Below are positions 52,239-61,984 of a stretch of DNA of 64,000 nt, in pieces (the stretch's first letter is position 1; each line of letters starts with the position of its first letter). The notes beneath the pieces are model-generated. The model did no database searches. It was not told the origin of the DNA and saw nothing but the letters and a program-made list of their open reading frames with translations. A program made the position numbers and the translations under genes. Source of the DNA: Burkholderiaceae bacterium (GTDB lineage: Bacteria; Pseudomonadota; Gammaproteobacteria; Burkholderiales; Burkholderiaceae_A); assembly GCA_004214155.1 (NCBI GenBank), contig SGYQ01000005.1:39752-103751 (forward strand), written 5' to 3'.

Positions 52239-53164
52239 TTTTTGAACGTATCTTAATACTTGGCTGTGGGTTGATAGGGTCTTCTTTGGCAGCATCAGCA
52301 AGAGAATACGGGTTAGCGAAAGAAATAGTCGGTATCGATAATCAATATGAACTAATGAGAGAGAGAAACCCTTTTTTTGACGAAATATCTGGATCACTTA
52401 AGAGTTTTGAGGAAGCAGACCTTTGTATTATAGCAATTCCGATTGAAGGGGTACCTGCTGTTATAAAAGAATTAGTTGATAATCAGGGTCAATCAAATTA
52501 CGATTTGATAACTGATGTAGCCAGTAACAAAAAGGCTCTGATAGAAGTTTTAGATGAACTTAAGCAGGATTCTAAGCGGGCGTTCTTGTCTAAATTTATT
52601 TCTAGCCACCCGTTAGCTGGATCTGAGCAAGGGGGGTGGGAAAGTGCTTCAACCAACTTATTCGATAAAACCGTTTGCTTGTTAAGTACTTATAGAATGA
52701 CTGCTGTAAGTGATGATAATTCAACCGAAGACAAGGAAAGCTCGCCCTCTAAGCATAAGGTAGCTAGATTAGAAAGGTTTTGGCAAGGCGTCGGTTGTAA
52801 AGTAGAACATTTCCCTCTGCAAGAGCACGACCAACTCCTTTCAATCATCAGCCACTTTCCCCATTTACTTGCTTTTTCTGTGGGGGCGTTCATGTCTTCA
52901 TCAGTTTATGAGAATATTTCAAAAACTATTCATGGAACTGGGTTTAAAGACTTTACCCGAATTTCAGCTGCCCCGCCTGGTTTATGGGCTGATATTTTGT
53001 TGGACAATAGAGAGTATATTCTATTAAATGCAGAGCAATGGTTAGAGAGTTATAAAGGGTTCATATGTGCCTTAGAAAAAGGAGATAAAGAAAGACTTGT
53101 TGCATTACTTTCTCAATCATCAATTTGGCGTAATGGTTTCAGAAAATTAAAACCCCCCTCGTAA
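52235..53164 (+). CDS. tyrA: Prephenate/arogenate dehydrogenase
   Basis: 309 aa, TTG start overlapping hisC as TTGA. The NAD-binding motif ILGCGLIGSSLA is at the N-terminus; ISSHPLAGSEQGGWESAS holds the catalytic His and the substrate site; HFPHLLAFSVGAF and GTGFKDFTRISAAPPGLW are further family hallmarks. It makes 4-hydroxyphenylpyruvate or tyrosine. It is not fused to AroA here, unlike in Pseudomonas, but lies directly before the aroA-cmk fusion. No ACT domain is seen. Confidence 0.95.
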   Translation: MIFERILILGCGLIGSSLAASAREYGLAKEIVGIDNQYELMRERNPFFDEISGSLKSFEEADLCIIAIPIEGVPAVIKELVDNQGQSNYDLITDVASNKKALIEVLDELKQDSKRAFLSKFISSHPLAGSEQGGWESASTNLFDKTVCLLSTYRMTAVSDDNSTEDKESSPSKHKVARLERFWQGVGCKVEHFPLQEHDQLLSIISHFPHLLAFSVGAFMSSSVYENISKTIHGTGFKDFTRISAAPPGLWADILLDNREYILLNAEQWLESYKGFICALEKGDKERLVALLSQSSIWRNGFRKLKPPS

Positions 53165-53176
53165 TGCAAGGTCTAG

Positions 53177-55240
53177 ATGATGAGTAAACCCAATTTTCTA
53201 GAATCAGAACTAACATTAAATTTGCGCCAAACTGCTGCGGGGGATTTGCAACTTCCAGCAAGTAAAAGTATTTCAATTCGAGCGATGCTTCTAGCTTCTA
53301 TGGGCAAGGGATCGGTAACAATCAAGAACACTCTCATTTCTGAAGATACGCTTGTTATGCGAGACATATTAATAGAATTGGGAGTCTCTGTTAAGTTTTT
53401 AGCAGAATCAAGTAATGGTTCAGAGTTTAGTTCTAATGGTATTTGTATTATTTCTGGTTGTGACGGATTTTTTCCAGGGTTGGGACAGAATAGAAGAATT
53501 ACATTAAATGTAAAAAATTCGGGTTTATCTGCTAGAACCATCCTTCCCTCACTTGCTTTCATGTTACTTAATCCTCGGGCAAACTGTTCTGTTTCTATAG
53601 ATGGAGTAGAGAGAATGCGTTCCCGCCCGATGTCGGAGTTATTTTCAGTTTTGGAAAGTTTAGGGTCAAAAATATTGTTTCCAAAGCAAAAAAGCTCATT
53701 CCCGTGTGAGTTAGCACCGAGTGTAGGAAGAAAGATTACTGAGATCGGAATTGATTGCAGCAAGTCTAGCCAGGTTCTTACAGGCCTTTTGCAAATTCTT
53801 CCATTTTTGAACTCAATTTTTAGTAAAAAAATAAAATTACTTGCTTTGGGTGCGATTGTGAGTCGTCCTTATATCGACCTAACAATGCATGTTTTAAGCA
53901 AATTTGGATGTTCAGTCGCAGAAACACTTCCGGGTCAATTTTATACTTCCGCTCTCGGTGTGCGATCTCCAAAAAACTTTATAGTTGAGGGTGACGCATC
54001 ATCTGCGAGTTATTTTTTCGCATCTGCTTGTATCGGAGGAGGACCCATCAGGGTTCACGGAATTTCCGAAGACTCGAAGCAGGGTGATGTCAAACTTCTT
54101 GACGTACTAAAGAAAATTGGGGCAGAAGTAAGGTGGGGTAATTCATACGTTGAAATTTTCCGGAAAGGACGATTACGTGGTGTTGAGATTGACTGCCTTG
54201 AGATACCAGATGCTGCGATGGTTCTCTCTACGCTTGCGCTTTTTTGTGATCAACCAACCAAACTGATCAATATAGCCTCCTGGAAAGAAAAGGAAACAGA
54301 TCGGATTACGGCAGTCGTTCAGGGGTTGGAACGGCTAGGTGGTTCAGTGTATCGGGAGGGGGATGATGCTATAACAATACATCCTGTTACGTGTCTCAAG
54401 AGCGCCAAAATTCAAACATTCAATGATCATAGAATTGCTATGACTTTCTCCATGGCTGCATTTGCTTTGAAAGGTGAAGTTGGACGCGTTACGAACAGAG
54501 TTCTACAAATTGAAAATCCTGAATGTGTCGAGAAGACGTTTCCATACTTTTTCGAAGAATTCTCAAGAGTTTGTTCTGAATCAGTTCCGGTGATAACGGT
54601 GGATGGGCCGACAGCTTCAGGAAAAGGGACAATTGCTAATCATGTAGGCAGAAATCTAGGATTCAATGTTCTCGATAGCGGTGCTTTCTACCGATCTCTA
54701 GCTTTGATCACAAGGTGGGAAAAAATTGATGAAGATAACCATCGTGCGATAGCGTTTCGTGCTAGAACCCTCCCACTGCGAATGAAAGGCTCACGTTTTT
54801 TTTTGGGGGATGATGACGTAACAGTGTTAATGAGAGATGAAAAAATTGGATTGTTGGCATCCAAAATTGCCAAATATGAGGATGTTCGTCGAGCATTAAT
54901 TATGGCCCAGAGGGATTTTGCACGCTTGCCAGGATTAGTAGCTGATGGAAGGGATATGGGTAGTGTAGTGTTTCCGAGGGGGACCCTGAGAGTTTTTTTA
55001 ACGGCAAAACCAGAGATTCGGGCTAAAAGACGGTTCAAGCAATTGATTGAAAAAGAAATTCCTTGTACACTTAATGACATTTTTCAGGATATCATCGACA
55101 GAGATAATAGTGACTATAATCGGCCGGTGGCGTCCCTCGCGCTTGCGGAAGAAGGAGCAACACTAAAAATTGATAGCTCTTCAAAAACGGTTGAAGAGGT
55201 TGTTAAAATTATTGTTTCCGAATATAAATCTCTTTCGTAG
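53177..55240 (+). CDS. aroA-cmk: Fused EPSP synthase and cytidylate kinase
   Basis: 687 aa single protein. Residues 1 to about 460 are 3-phosphoshikimate 1-carboxyvinyltransferase (LQLPASKSISIRAMLLA, KEKETDRI, and FNDHRIAMTFSMAA). From about residue 470 it is cytidylate kinase, starting ITVDGPTASGKGTIANHVG (P-loop) and with LVADGRDMGSVVFP; it phosphorylates CMP and dCMP. Such fusions are known in some Betaproteobacteria. The PEP-site loop is unusual: where most enzymes have NAGTAMRP, this has NSGLSART at residues 114-121. Positions equivalent to E. coli Thr97 and Pro101 are Leu and Thr. A second start, ATG 53180, is equally possible. It precedes rpsA. Confidence 0.95.
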   Translation: MMSKPNFLESELTLNLRQTAAGDLQLPASKSISIRAMLLASMGKGSVTIKNTLISEDTLVMRDILIELGVSVKFLAESSNGSEFSSNGICIISGCDGFFPGLGQNRRITLNVKNSGLSARTILPSLAFMLLNPRANCSVSIDGVERMRSRPMSELFSVLESLGSKILFPKQKSSFPCELAPSVGRKITEIGIDCSKSSQVLTGLLQILPFLNSIFSKKIKLLALGAIVSRPYIDLTMHVLSKFGCSVAETLPGQFYTSALGVRSPKNFIVEGDASSASYFFASACIGGGPIRVHGISEDSKQGDVKLLDVLKKIGAEVRWGNSYVEIFRKGRLRGVEIDCLEIPDAAMVLSTLALFCDQPTKLINIASWKEKETDRITAVVQGLERLGGSVYREGDDAITIHPVTCLKSAKIQTFNDHRIAMTFSMAAFALKGEVGRVTNRVLQIENPECVEKTFPYFFEEFSRVCSESVPVITVDGPTASGKGTIANHVGRNLGFNVLDSGAFYRSLALITRWEKIDEDNHRAIAFRARTLPLRMKGSRFFLGDDDVTVLMRDEKIGLLASKIAKYEDVRRALIMAQRDFARLPGLVADGRDMGSVVFPRGTLRVFLTAKPEIRAKRRFKQLIEKEIPCTLNDIFQDIIDRDNSDYNRPVASLALAEEGATLKIDSSSKTVEEVVKIIVSEYKSLS

Positions 55241-55255
55241 TTTTATTAACTAACC

Positions 55256-55270
55256 AGTGTTAAAAACACT
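55256..55270 (+). promoter_or_regulatory. Small hairpin in rpsA leader
   Basis: AGTGTT (55256-55261), AAA, then AACACT (55265-55270): a perfect 6-bp stem 27 bases before the rpsA ATG. No U-run follows, so it is not a clear terminator. The S1 leader in E. coli is structured and autoregulated; a similar function is possible here. Low support. Confidence 0.3.
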
Positions 55271-55297
55271 ATTTATGAAATTCAAACTAGTAACCAT

Positions 55298-57004
55298 ATG
55301 ATATCAAACGAAACTAACACAGAAACATTCGCTTCACTTTTTGCCGAATCTATATCTAAACAAGAAATGAGAACCGGGGAGGTAATTACCGCCGAAGTTG
55401 TAAGAATAGATCAAAATCACGTAATTGTTAACGCAGGTCTAAAGTCAGAAAGTTTTATTCCCATAGAAGAGTTCTATAACGATCAGCGGGAGCTTGACGT
55501 AAAAGAAGGTGACTTCGTTTCAGTGGCGATTGAGTCGCTCGAGGACGGCAGAGGGGAAACAAAGCTTTCTAGGGACCGTGCTAAGCGTTTGGCAGCCTGG
55601 ATTAGCCTGGAAAAAGCTCTAGATGCGGGGGATCTGATCACTGGAACCGTTACTGGCAAGGTAAAAGGAGGCCTAACAGTTATGACAAATGGTATAAGAG
55701 CTTTTTTGCCGGGTTCATTAGTGGATGTGAGGCCGGTAAAGGACACTTCCCACATTGAGGGTAAGACATTAGATTTTAAAGTAATCAAGCTTGACCGGCG
55801 GAGAAATAACGTAGTGCTGTCACGTCGCGCCGTCGTAGAAATAACGATGGGAGAAGAAAGAGGTAAGTTAGTAGAGTCGTTAAATGAAGGTGCCACTGTG
55901 AAAGGTCTTGTAAAAAATATTACCGACTACGGAGCATTCATAGATTTAGGGGGAATTGATGGATTGCTTCATATAACCGATATGGCATGGAAAAGAGTTA
56001 GGCATCCTTCTGAAGTTTTATCAATAGGGCAGGAAATTACAGCCAAAGTGCTTAAATTCGATGAAGAAAAAAATAGAGTCTCTCTGGGAATAAAGCAATT
56101 GGGGGATGACCCATGGGAAGGTGTATTGAGACGTTATCCGCCCCAAACAAAAGTTTTTGGCAAGGTTACGAACATTACAGATTACGGAGCCTTTGTTGAA
56201 ATCGAATCCGGTATTGAGGGACTTGTGCATGTTTCAGAGATGGATTGGACCAACAAGAATGTCAATCCTGCGAAAGTGGTGCAAAGCGGGGATGAACTCG
56301 AGGTGATGGTATTAGAAATTGATGGCGATAGACGAAGGATTTCATTAGGGGTAAAACAATGCCAACCAAATCCATGGAAAGAGTTCGAAAGTAGTGTTTC
56401 CAAAGGAGAGAAGGTAAAAGGTCCTATCAAGTCTATTACTGATTTTGGAGTCTTTATTGGACTGCCTGGCAACATAGACGGATTAGTGCATTTGTCTGAT
56501 CTTTCCTGGTCAGAGGTTGGTGAAGAGGCTGTTAAAAGGTTTAAGAAGGGCGAAGAGCTCGAAGCCGTGGTTATGGCAGTTGATGTTGAGCGCGAACGTA
56601 TATCCCTAAGTGTCAAGCAGTTGGACTCAGAGGCGAAACAATTAGCGGTAAAACTGGAGAAAGGACAACTCGTAACTGGAGAGGTTAAATCGGTAGATCA
56701 AAAGGCTGCTATTGTAGAGATTGAAAATGGGCAGGAGTGTATTTTACGAGCACAAGATGTTGCGCGCGAAAAGGTAGACGACATCAGAACAGTTCTTAGT
56801 GAGGGAGATAAAATAGAAGCGCTGGTTGTAAGCCACAATAAGAAGTCGGGGGAACTTATGATTTCAATGAAAGCGAAAGAGTTGGCTGATACCGCCGAGG
56901 TTATGGAGAAAATGGCCGCAGACAGCGGTAACCAGTCAGGTAAAACAAACCTTGGAGCGCTCCTCAAGGCAAAATTAGACAGCTCCGATGAAGAAAGTAA
57001 CTAA
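55298..57004 (+). CDS. rpsA: Ribosomal protein S1
   Basis: 568 aa with six S1 (OB-fold) domains, at about residues 21-87, 106-171, 192-260, 277-347, 364-434 and 451-520. Typical strands are [38 protein letters not shown] and [19 protein letters not shown]. It binds mRNA and helps the 30S subunit start on structured messages. No clear Shine-Dalgarno precedes ATG 55298, as in other rpsA genes, which use an unusual leader and are controlled by S1 itself. It is followed by ihfB after 17 bases. Confidence 0.97.
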   Translation: MISNETNTETFASLFAESISKQEMRTGEVITAEVVRIDQNHVIVNAGLKSESFIPIEEFYNDQRELDVKEGDFVSVAIESLEDGRGETKLSRDRAKRLAAWISLEKALDAGDLITGTVTGKVKGGLTVMTNGIRAFLPGSLVDVRPVKDTSHIEGKTLDFKVIKLDRRRNNVVLSRRAVVEITMGEERGKLVESLNEGATVKGLVKNITDYGAFIDLGGIDGLLHITDMAWKRVRHPSEVLSIGQEITAKVLKFDEEKNRVSLGIKQLGDDPWEGVLRRYPPQTKVFGKVTNITDYGAFVEIESGIEGLVHVSEMDWTNKNVNPAKVVQSGDELEVMVLEIDGDRRRISLGVKQCQPNPWKEFESSVSKGEKVKGPIKSITDFGVFIGLPGNIDGLVHLSDLSWSEVGEEAVKRFKKGEELEAVVMAVDVERERISLSVKQLDSEAKQLAVKLEKGQLVTGEVKSVDQKAAIVEIENGQECILRAQDVAREKVDDIRTVLSEGDKIEALVVSHNKKSGELMISMKAKELADTAEVMEKMAADSGNQSGKTNLGALLKAKLDSSDEESN

Positions 57005-57021
57005 GTGATAGGTGTGTAGGT

Positions 57022-57360
57022 TTGACGCGATCGGAGCTTATTGAACGCTTAATTGGGCGAACCAGACCTAAGCAGCCTATCCATGAGGGGGGACTCAAAG
57101 ATAAGGATATGCTTTTGCAAGCTTTTGATGTAAAAGATTGTGACCTTTGTGTGCGCGCAATTCTTAAATACATGGTATCTTCTCTGGTGGCAGGAAAGAG
57201 AATAGAAATTAGGGGATTTGGATCTTTTGCCGTTAACCTACGCCCGGCGAGAGTCGGCAGGAACCCAAAGACAGGAGATTCGGTTCTTGTGCCAGAAAAG
57301 AAGGTACCACATTTCAAATGCGGTAAGGATTTAAAGCTTAAACTTAACGGGCAGAAATAA
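57022..57360 (+). CDS. ihfB: Integration host factor beta subunit with insertion
   Basis: 112 aa, TTG start. DNA-bending protein of the HU/IHF family. The ends are canonical (MTRSELIERL at the start; RIEIRGFGSFAVNLRPARVG and RNPKTGDSV, the DNA-binding beta-arm, then PHFKCGKDLK). Between the first helix and the ILKYMVSSL helix about 18 residues are inserted relative to E. coli IhfB, mostly GRTRPKQPIHEGGLKDKDM. This makes it 112 aa rather than about 94. It still should dimerise with IhfA, whose gene is not in this window. rpsA-ihfB order is standard. Confidence 0.93.
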   Translation: MTRSELIERLIGRTRPKQPIHEGGLKDKDMLLQAFDVKDCDLCVRAILKYMVSSLVAGKRIEIRGFGSFAVNLRPARVGRNPKTGDSVLVPEKKVPHFKCGKDLKLKLNGQK

Positions 57361-57600
57361 ATGCGCACGTTTTTTTTGGTAGTTAAATCGATTATCTTTT
57401 TAGTGGTTTTTCTATTTGCCTTGAATAATACTCACTTAGCAACTATACACATTTTCCCAGGAGTTGCTGATATTGCAGTAGATGCTCCTCTAATCATTTG
57501 GTTATTATTATTTTTCTTTTTGGGAATTGTTATAACACTGATTTTTTTTCTGCCGACGGTATTAAAAAACGCAAAACCAAAGAAAAGCGATGTATCTTGA
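57361..57600 (+). CDS. lapA: LapA-domain membrane protein
   Basis: 79 aa, starting immediately after the ihfB stop. Two hydrophobic helices, FFLVVKSIIFLVVFLFALN near the start and PLIIWLLLFFFLGIVITLIF in the middle, are typical of the LapA (DUF1049) family. The LapA/LapB pair helps balance lipopolysaccharide and phospholipid synthesis at the inner membrane. It overlaps lapB by 11 bases, so the two are co-translated. Confidence 0.85.
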   Translation: MRTFFLVVKSIIFLVVFLFALNNTHLATIHIFPGVADIAVDAPLIIWLLLFFFLGIVITLIFFLPTVLKNAKPKKSDVS

Positions 57601-58369
57601 GTTTTGGTGGTTTTTAACTGTTCCAATTTTTTTTGTTATCGGGTGGGTTGCTTCGCGTTGGGATAGAAAAAAAAATAGACTTCGGAAGCAAACAAAGCTC
57701 AAAGACCTTGAAAAGTTAGTACTATTTTTAACCGAGGAAAACCATAGCGATGCAGTTAAGTTATTGCAGAGCATCATTAAAGACTATGAAAGATCGTTTC
57801 ACTTGCAAAAGGCGCTCGGTATTATGTTCAGGCGGCTTGGTTTGTTTGACAGAGCGCTTGAAATCCATGCCGCTTTACTATCCATGCGGAAAGTTGATTC
57901 TACTTTTTTAGATTCTATTTTGATTGATTTAACTAAAGATTATATAGGAGCAGGATTATATGACAAAGCTTATCAAGCATTAGAGCTTATTGAGAATGAA
58001 ACATATTATTACCAGGCACTTGAGTTGAGATTAAAAATTAATCAGCGGCTCAAGCAGTGGAAACCGGCTTTAAAAACTCTTGAAAATTTGGAAAGTTATT
58101 GTGGAGAGGAATATGAAAATCTTCGTATTCATTTTTTTTGTGAACTGATCGAGAATGGGGCAACAGAATACAAAAAGAAATTGAAGGAAAAAAACCCTGA
58201 CCATAGACGGGCTAAAGAGCTTCTTTCGAATAAAAAAATTAAAATATCATTAGAACATGGAGATTTTATTTGTAATTGTTGCGCTACGAAGTTTGACTAT
58301 TTCTTTTGGAAATGTCATTTGTGCGAAACTTGGGATTCTTGCGAGAGGCTAAGTTACGACAACAATTAA
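57590..58369 (+). CDS. lapB: LapB-like TPR protein, short form
   Basis: 259 aa. The N-terminal anchor is FWWFLTVPIFFVIGWVASRW. It continues with TPR-like helices (LQKALGIMFRRLGLFDRALE, YDKAYQALELIE), and ends in a rubredoxin-like zinc domain with CNCCATKF and KCHLCETWDSC. LapB (YciM) normally has about 390 residues and more TPRs; this form is about one third shorter, although both ends are kept. It regulates LpxC degradation by FtsH in E. coli. Its 3' end overlaps the ubiA frame. Confidence 0.85.
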   Translation: MYLEFWWFLTVPIFFVIGWVASRWDRKKNRLRKQTKLKDLEKLVLFLTEENHSDAVKLLQSIIKDYERSFHLQKALGIMFRRLGLFDRALEIHAALLSMRKVDSTFLDSILIDLTKDYIGAGLYDKAYQALELIENETYYYQALELRLKINQRLKQWKPALKTLENLESYCGEEYENLRIHFFCELIENGATEYKKKLKEKNPDHRRAKELLSNKKIKISLEHGDFICNCCATKFDYFFWKCHLCETWDSCERLSYDNN

Positions 58370-59253
58370 TTGCGGGGGGTTTCGATCTGGATAGTTTTTT
58401 AAATACGTACAAACGGTATTTCAAACTTACAAGACTTGATAAGCCGGTTGGAATTTTACTTTTAATGTGGCCTACATTATGGGCATTGTTCATAGCATCG
58501 CAGGGGTTTCCAGACATAGGTATTTTAATTATTTTTGTACTAGGTGTAATTTTTATGCGATCTGCGGGTTGTATTGTAAACGATATTATCGATATAAATT
58601 TTGATAAAAATGTCTCTCGTACTAAAGATAGGATGCTAGCAAATAAAAAAGTTTCACTACAAGAGGCTGTGATACTTATGCTTGGATTTCTTGCTGTATC
58701 AGGTAGCTTACTTCTTTCTCTGAATAGTCAAACTATAGGATTGGCTCTTGGGGCTTTAGCACTGACGTTGGCGTATCCATTTTTTAAGCGATTTTTTTTG
58801 TTTCCACAAGCAATTTTGGGTATTGCATTTGGTTTTGGAATATTGATGGCTTTTTATGAGATTAAAGGGGCAATAGAACCGGTTGGATGGACTATTTTTA
58901 TTGCAAACTTTTTTTGGGCAATTGCATATGATACGATTTATGCACTTAGTGATATTGAAGATGATAAAAGAATAGGTCTGAAAAGTAGTGCAATAACATT
59001 GGGGGCAAATGTTAGATTAGGAATTTATATGTTTCAGTCTATCTTTTTGCTCCTTATGATTGCCCCGGTCGCTGTAATGAAAACAGGGGTAATTTATGGT
59101 TTCTTTTGGTTTTTGGCAGCACTGTACTCTTATTATCTTTTGAAAAATCTGTCCTTATCCAACGTGAATTATCAATTACTTTTTCAAAAAAACCAAAGAG
59201 TAGGAGCAATATTATTTTTGGGTATTTTCCTGGATTTCGGAATTCAGTTCTGA
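58339..59253 (+). CDS. ubiA: 4-hydroxybenzoate polyprenyltransferase
   Basis: About 304 aa from TTG 58339. Integral-membrane prenyltransferase of ubiquinone synthesis. The first aspartate motif is NDIIDINFD and the second is YALSDIEDDKRIG; LTRLDKPVGILLLMWPTLWAL opens the first helix. Start choice is uncertain: ATG 58306 and 58312, GTG 58321, and TTG 58330 are also in frame and all overlap lapB. Its 3' end overlaps the proC 3' end on the other strand by 42 bases. Confidence 0.92.
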   Translation: MREAKLRQQLIAGGFDLDSFLNTYKRYFKLTRLDKPVGILLLMWPTLWALFIASQGFPDIGILIIFVLGVIFMRSAGCIVNDIIDINFDKNVSRTKDRMLANKKVSLQEAVILMLGFLAVSGSLLLSLNSQTIGLALGALALTLAYPFFKRFFLFPQAILGIAFGFGILMAFYEIKGAIEPVGWTIFIANFFWAIAYDTIYALSDIEDDKRIGLKSSAITLGANVRLGIYMFQSIFLLLMIAPVAVMKTGVIYGFFWFLAALYSYYLLKNLSLSNVNYQLLFQKNQRVGAILFLGIFLDFGIQF

Positions 59254-60072
59254 GCCCAAGTTTATACTTCGCTCTTTTGCATTTAAGACTGCCTGTAGAA
59301 CTCCTTTTGCAAACTCGTACTTATCCAGTGTCTTTAGTGCTATTTCCGTGGTACCCCCTTTTGAAGTCACATTTTCTCGCAAGATATTTATTGGCTCCTT
59401 TGCTTCACAAAACATAGCGGTTGCACCAATCGCAGTTTGCTTGACTAGTAGCAAGATTTCTTTTTTTGACAGACCCAGCTCTTTACTTGTCGACAGTAAG
59501 GCTTCATAGAAATTAAAAAAATAGGCAGGTCCTGATCCTGATAAGGCGGTAATTGAGTGAAGTTTTTTTTCAGAATTTACGATCAATGTCTTTCCTAATA
59601 ATTCGAAAATTTTGAGCACGTTATCCTTGTTTTGAGGAGATATATTTTTAGGAAAATATAGTCCTGTCATACCCTGGCCGATAGTGACTGGTGTATTTGG
59701 CATAGCTCTAATAATATTTTTTGTTTTAAAAATTTTTCGTAATGTAGATAAGGAGATTCCAGCAACCACAGAAACAATTACAAAATTAGCAAACGAAAGG
59801 TTTTTTGAAACTTTAATTTCCTTATGAAGAGGGAGTAACTGGTTCGGTTTGACTGCAAGCACGAGGATTGTATTTTGTTGGTTTAGGTTTTGGGTGTAAT
59901 GCAGTAAATCTCTGAAGAGCAGGGGCGGTTTTACTTTACCTGATTTTCCTAGAGATTTCCAAATCTTATCTATTTTTGGGTCTATTAATGCCAACTCAAA
60001 GTCTCTCCTCTGGTATAAATGATTAAAGATGGCTCTACCCATATTTCCAGCTCCTAAGATAGAAATTCTCAT
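59212..60072 (-). CDS. proC: Pyrroline-5-carboxylate reductase
   Basis: 286 aa, last step of proline synthesis. N-terminal NAD(P) motif ISILGAGNMGRAIF. RAMPNTPVTIGQGMTGLYFP and ALSGSGPAYFFNFYEALL are hallmarks, and TSKGGTTEIALKTLDKYEF is the C-terminal signature (normally VTSPGGTT). It is oriented against ubiA and overlaps its last 42 bases. It lies 12 bases after murJ on the same strand. Confidence 0.95.
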   Translation of the reverse strand: MRISILGAGNMGRAIFNHLYQRRDFELALIDPKIDKIWKSLGKSGKVKPPLLFRDLLHYTQNLNQQNTILVLAVKPNQLLPLHKEIKVSKNLSFANFVIVSVVAGISLSTLRKIFKTKNIIRAMPNTPVTIGQGMTGLYFPKNISPQNKDNVLKIFELLGKTLIVNSEKKLHSITALSGSGPAYFFNFYEALLSTSKELGLSKKEILLLVKQTAIGATAMFCEAKEPINILRENVTSKGGTTEIALKTLDKYEFAKGVLQAVLNAKERSINLGSELNSEIQENTQK

Positions 60073-60084
60073 AGATAAGATCCT

Positions 60085-61641
60085 TTATTGTTTGACTAGA
60101 TTTTTGAAATTAATACCAATTATTTTTGTTACGCTTAAATATGCTACAAGGCAAGTCACGAGCATTACTGCAAAATAAAATATTCGCTCAAGCGGTTGAG
60201 TTCTCATTGCTTTCCAATCTAATATCTCAGACATATATGCTGATACAAAATATACAACGATACAGCCAATTATTATTTTGGCAACGAACATGAACCACGA
60301 TTTATTTGGACGATAAATCTTTTTCCTTATAAGGATAGAAAGTAACAATATTGCATTGATGCACGCTGCGATGCTGATAGCATATGCTAATCCTGCATGT
60401 TGATATATGGGAACAAGGATAAAATTGAGAACCTGCGTGATTATTAAAGTGAGAATTCCCACCATTACGGGTATTTTGATTTCTTGCCTGGCATAAAAGC
60501 CAGGCGCAACGATCTTCACTGAAATTAAACCAATAATTCCGACGGAGTATGCGCTGATAGCCATCGCTGATTTATCTAAGTCATAATCAGAAAAAGCTCC
60601 GTAATGGAAGATAACGGATGCCAACGGTACAGCTAAATTATAAACAATTACGCTGATAGGTAAGGCGAGGAAGAATACTAGTTTCAAACCCCAATCAATC
60701 AGATCAGAAATGCGCTGACTTTTCCCTGCACTCCATGCATTAGCTAAATTTGGTAGCAATACGGTTCCCAGTGCCACACCCAGCAATGCTGTCGGAAATT
60801 CCATAATCCTGTCAGCATAAGAAAGCCATGAGATACTCCCTGTTTCGAGCCTTGAGGCAATATTTGTATTAATAATAATACTAATCTGCGCGATTGAAAC
60901 TGCAAACGTAGCTGGAATAAAGATCCTTACAATTTTCCTTACATTTTCATCAAGAAATTTTGAATTTAGCAACAGGGTAATGTTTTGTTTCGTATCTTTA
61001 AAAAAACCAATACGGTTGAGGCCCCATATCTGTAGGGTTAATTGAGCTATTCCACCTGTAATTACGCCAATCGCTAAACAATATATGGGTTGGTCAAGTA
61101 CAGGGGCCAGTAAAACGATAGATGCGATAAATGCGACGTTTAAAATCACCGGTATAAAGGCAGGTAGTTTGTATTCTGAAAATGTATTTTGAATGCCAGA
61201 AATTAACGCGGATAACGAGATAAATAAGATATAAGGGAACATTAATCTTGTCAAATTAATGGACAGATCATTTGTGGCCTCATCGCCCTGAAAACCTGCA
61301 CTCATAGCTAAGACAATATAGTCCGCAAAAATAACACCTAAAACCACGATCGACGAAAGCAAACATAACAGAACGATTAAAATTTTAAGACTTAATAATT
61401 TGCACGCCGATTCCCCTTTTTTAGTTTTTACCTCGGAAAGAACTGGAATAAATGCCTGGGATAATGCTCCTTCTGCAAATAATCTGCGCAGTAGGTTTGG
61501 TATTCGGAAAGCCACAAAGAAGGCATCAGTTTGAGATGACGCACCAAAATAGGCAGCGAATAGCATTTCTCTTATCAATCCTGATACTCGAGACACCAGG
61601 GTAATTAAACTAATTGATAACGTGCTCTTGAATAATGTCAT
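60085..61641 (-). CDS. murJ: Lipid II flippase MurJ (MviN)
   Basis: 518 aa, MOP-superfamily inner-membrane flippase needed for peptidoglycan. It has about 14 hydrophobic helices. [39 protein letters not shown] and QAFIPVLSE are diagnostic and lie in the first helices. It is divergent from rpsT, with 47 bases between their start codons, the classic murJ-rpsT arrangement of Proteobacteria. Confidence 0.97.
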   Translation of the reverse strand: MTLFKSTLSISLITLVSRVSGLIREMLFAAYFGASSQTDAFFVAFRIPNLLRRLFAEGALSQAFIPVLSEVKTKKGESACKLLSLKILIVLLCLLSSIVVLGVIFADYIVLAMSAGFQGDEATNDLSINLTRLMFPYILFISLSALISGIQNTFSEYKLPAFIPVILNVAFIASIVLLAPVLDQPIYCLAIGVITGGIAQLTLQIWGLNRIGFFKDTKQNITLLLNSKFLDENVRKIVRIFIPATFAVSIAQISIIINTNIASRLETGSISWLSYADRIMEFPTALLGVALGTVLLPNLANAWSAGKSQRISDLIDWGLKLVFFLALPISVIVYNLAVPLASVIFHYGAFSDYDLDKSAMAISAYSVGIIGLISVKIVAPGFYARQEIKIPVMVGILTLIITQVLNFILVPIYQHAGLAYAISIAACINAILLLSILIRKKIYRPNKSWFMFVAKIIIGCIVVYFVSAYMSEILDWKAMRTQPLERIFYFAVMLVTCLVAYLSVTKIIGINFKNLVKQ

Positions 61642-61688
61642 GGATAACTGTATATTTTTATTTTATTTTACAGATATTAGGTCTTAAC

Positions 61689-61952
61689 ATGGCAAATTCA
61701 TCATCAGCGAGGAAAAGTGCCCGTCAAGCTGATTCGCGCAGACGTCATAATCAAATGCAACGTACAAGCTATCGAACGGCCGTAAAAGGAGTCAAAAAGG
61801 CTGTGGATTCTGGTGACAAGAATGCAGCATCTGAAGCATTCGCTGCTGCCCAGAGAGTCATTGACAAACTGGCTGGTAAACGTATTGTGCATGCTAACAA
61901 AGCTGCCAGACACAAAAGCAGGTTAAGTAAGGCTGTCAAATTTATGGCCTAG
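61689..61952 (+). CDS. rpsT: Ribosomal protein S20
   Basis: 87 aa from ATG 61689. [20 protein letters not shown] is the usual S20 start, followed by the helices of a very basic three-helix bundle ([15 protein letters not shown] and [16 protein letters not shown]). It binds 16S rRNA early in 30S assembly. An in-frame upstream extension to 61635 is not part of the family. It is divergent from murJ, and convergent with yggS. Confidence 0.97.
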   Translation: MANSSSARKSARQADSRRRHNQMQRTSYRTAVKGVKKAVDSGDKNAASEAFAAAQRVIDKLAGKRIVHANKAARHKSRLSKAVKFMA

Positions 61953-61984
61953 CCTGCCGGAATGGGTTGCAAGCTTTTGCATGG

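Noticed and set aside
61953..61984. GCAAGCTTTTGC after rpsT as a terminator.
   Set aside because: The stem is only 4 bp and no T-run follows.
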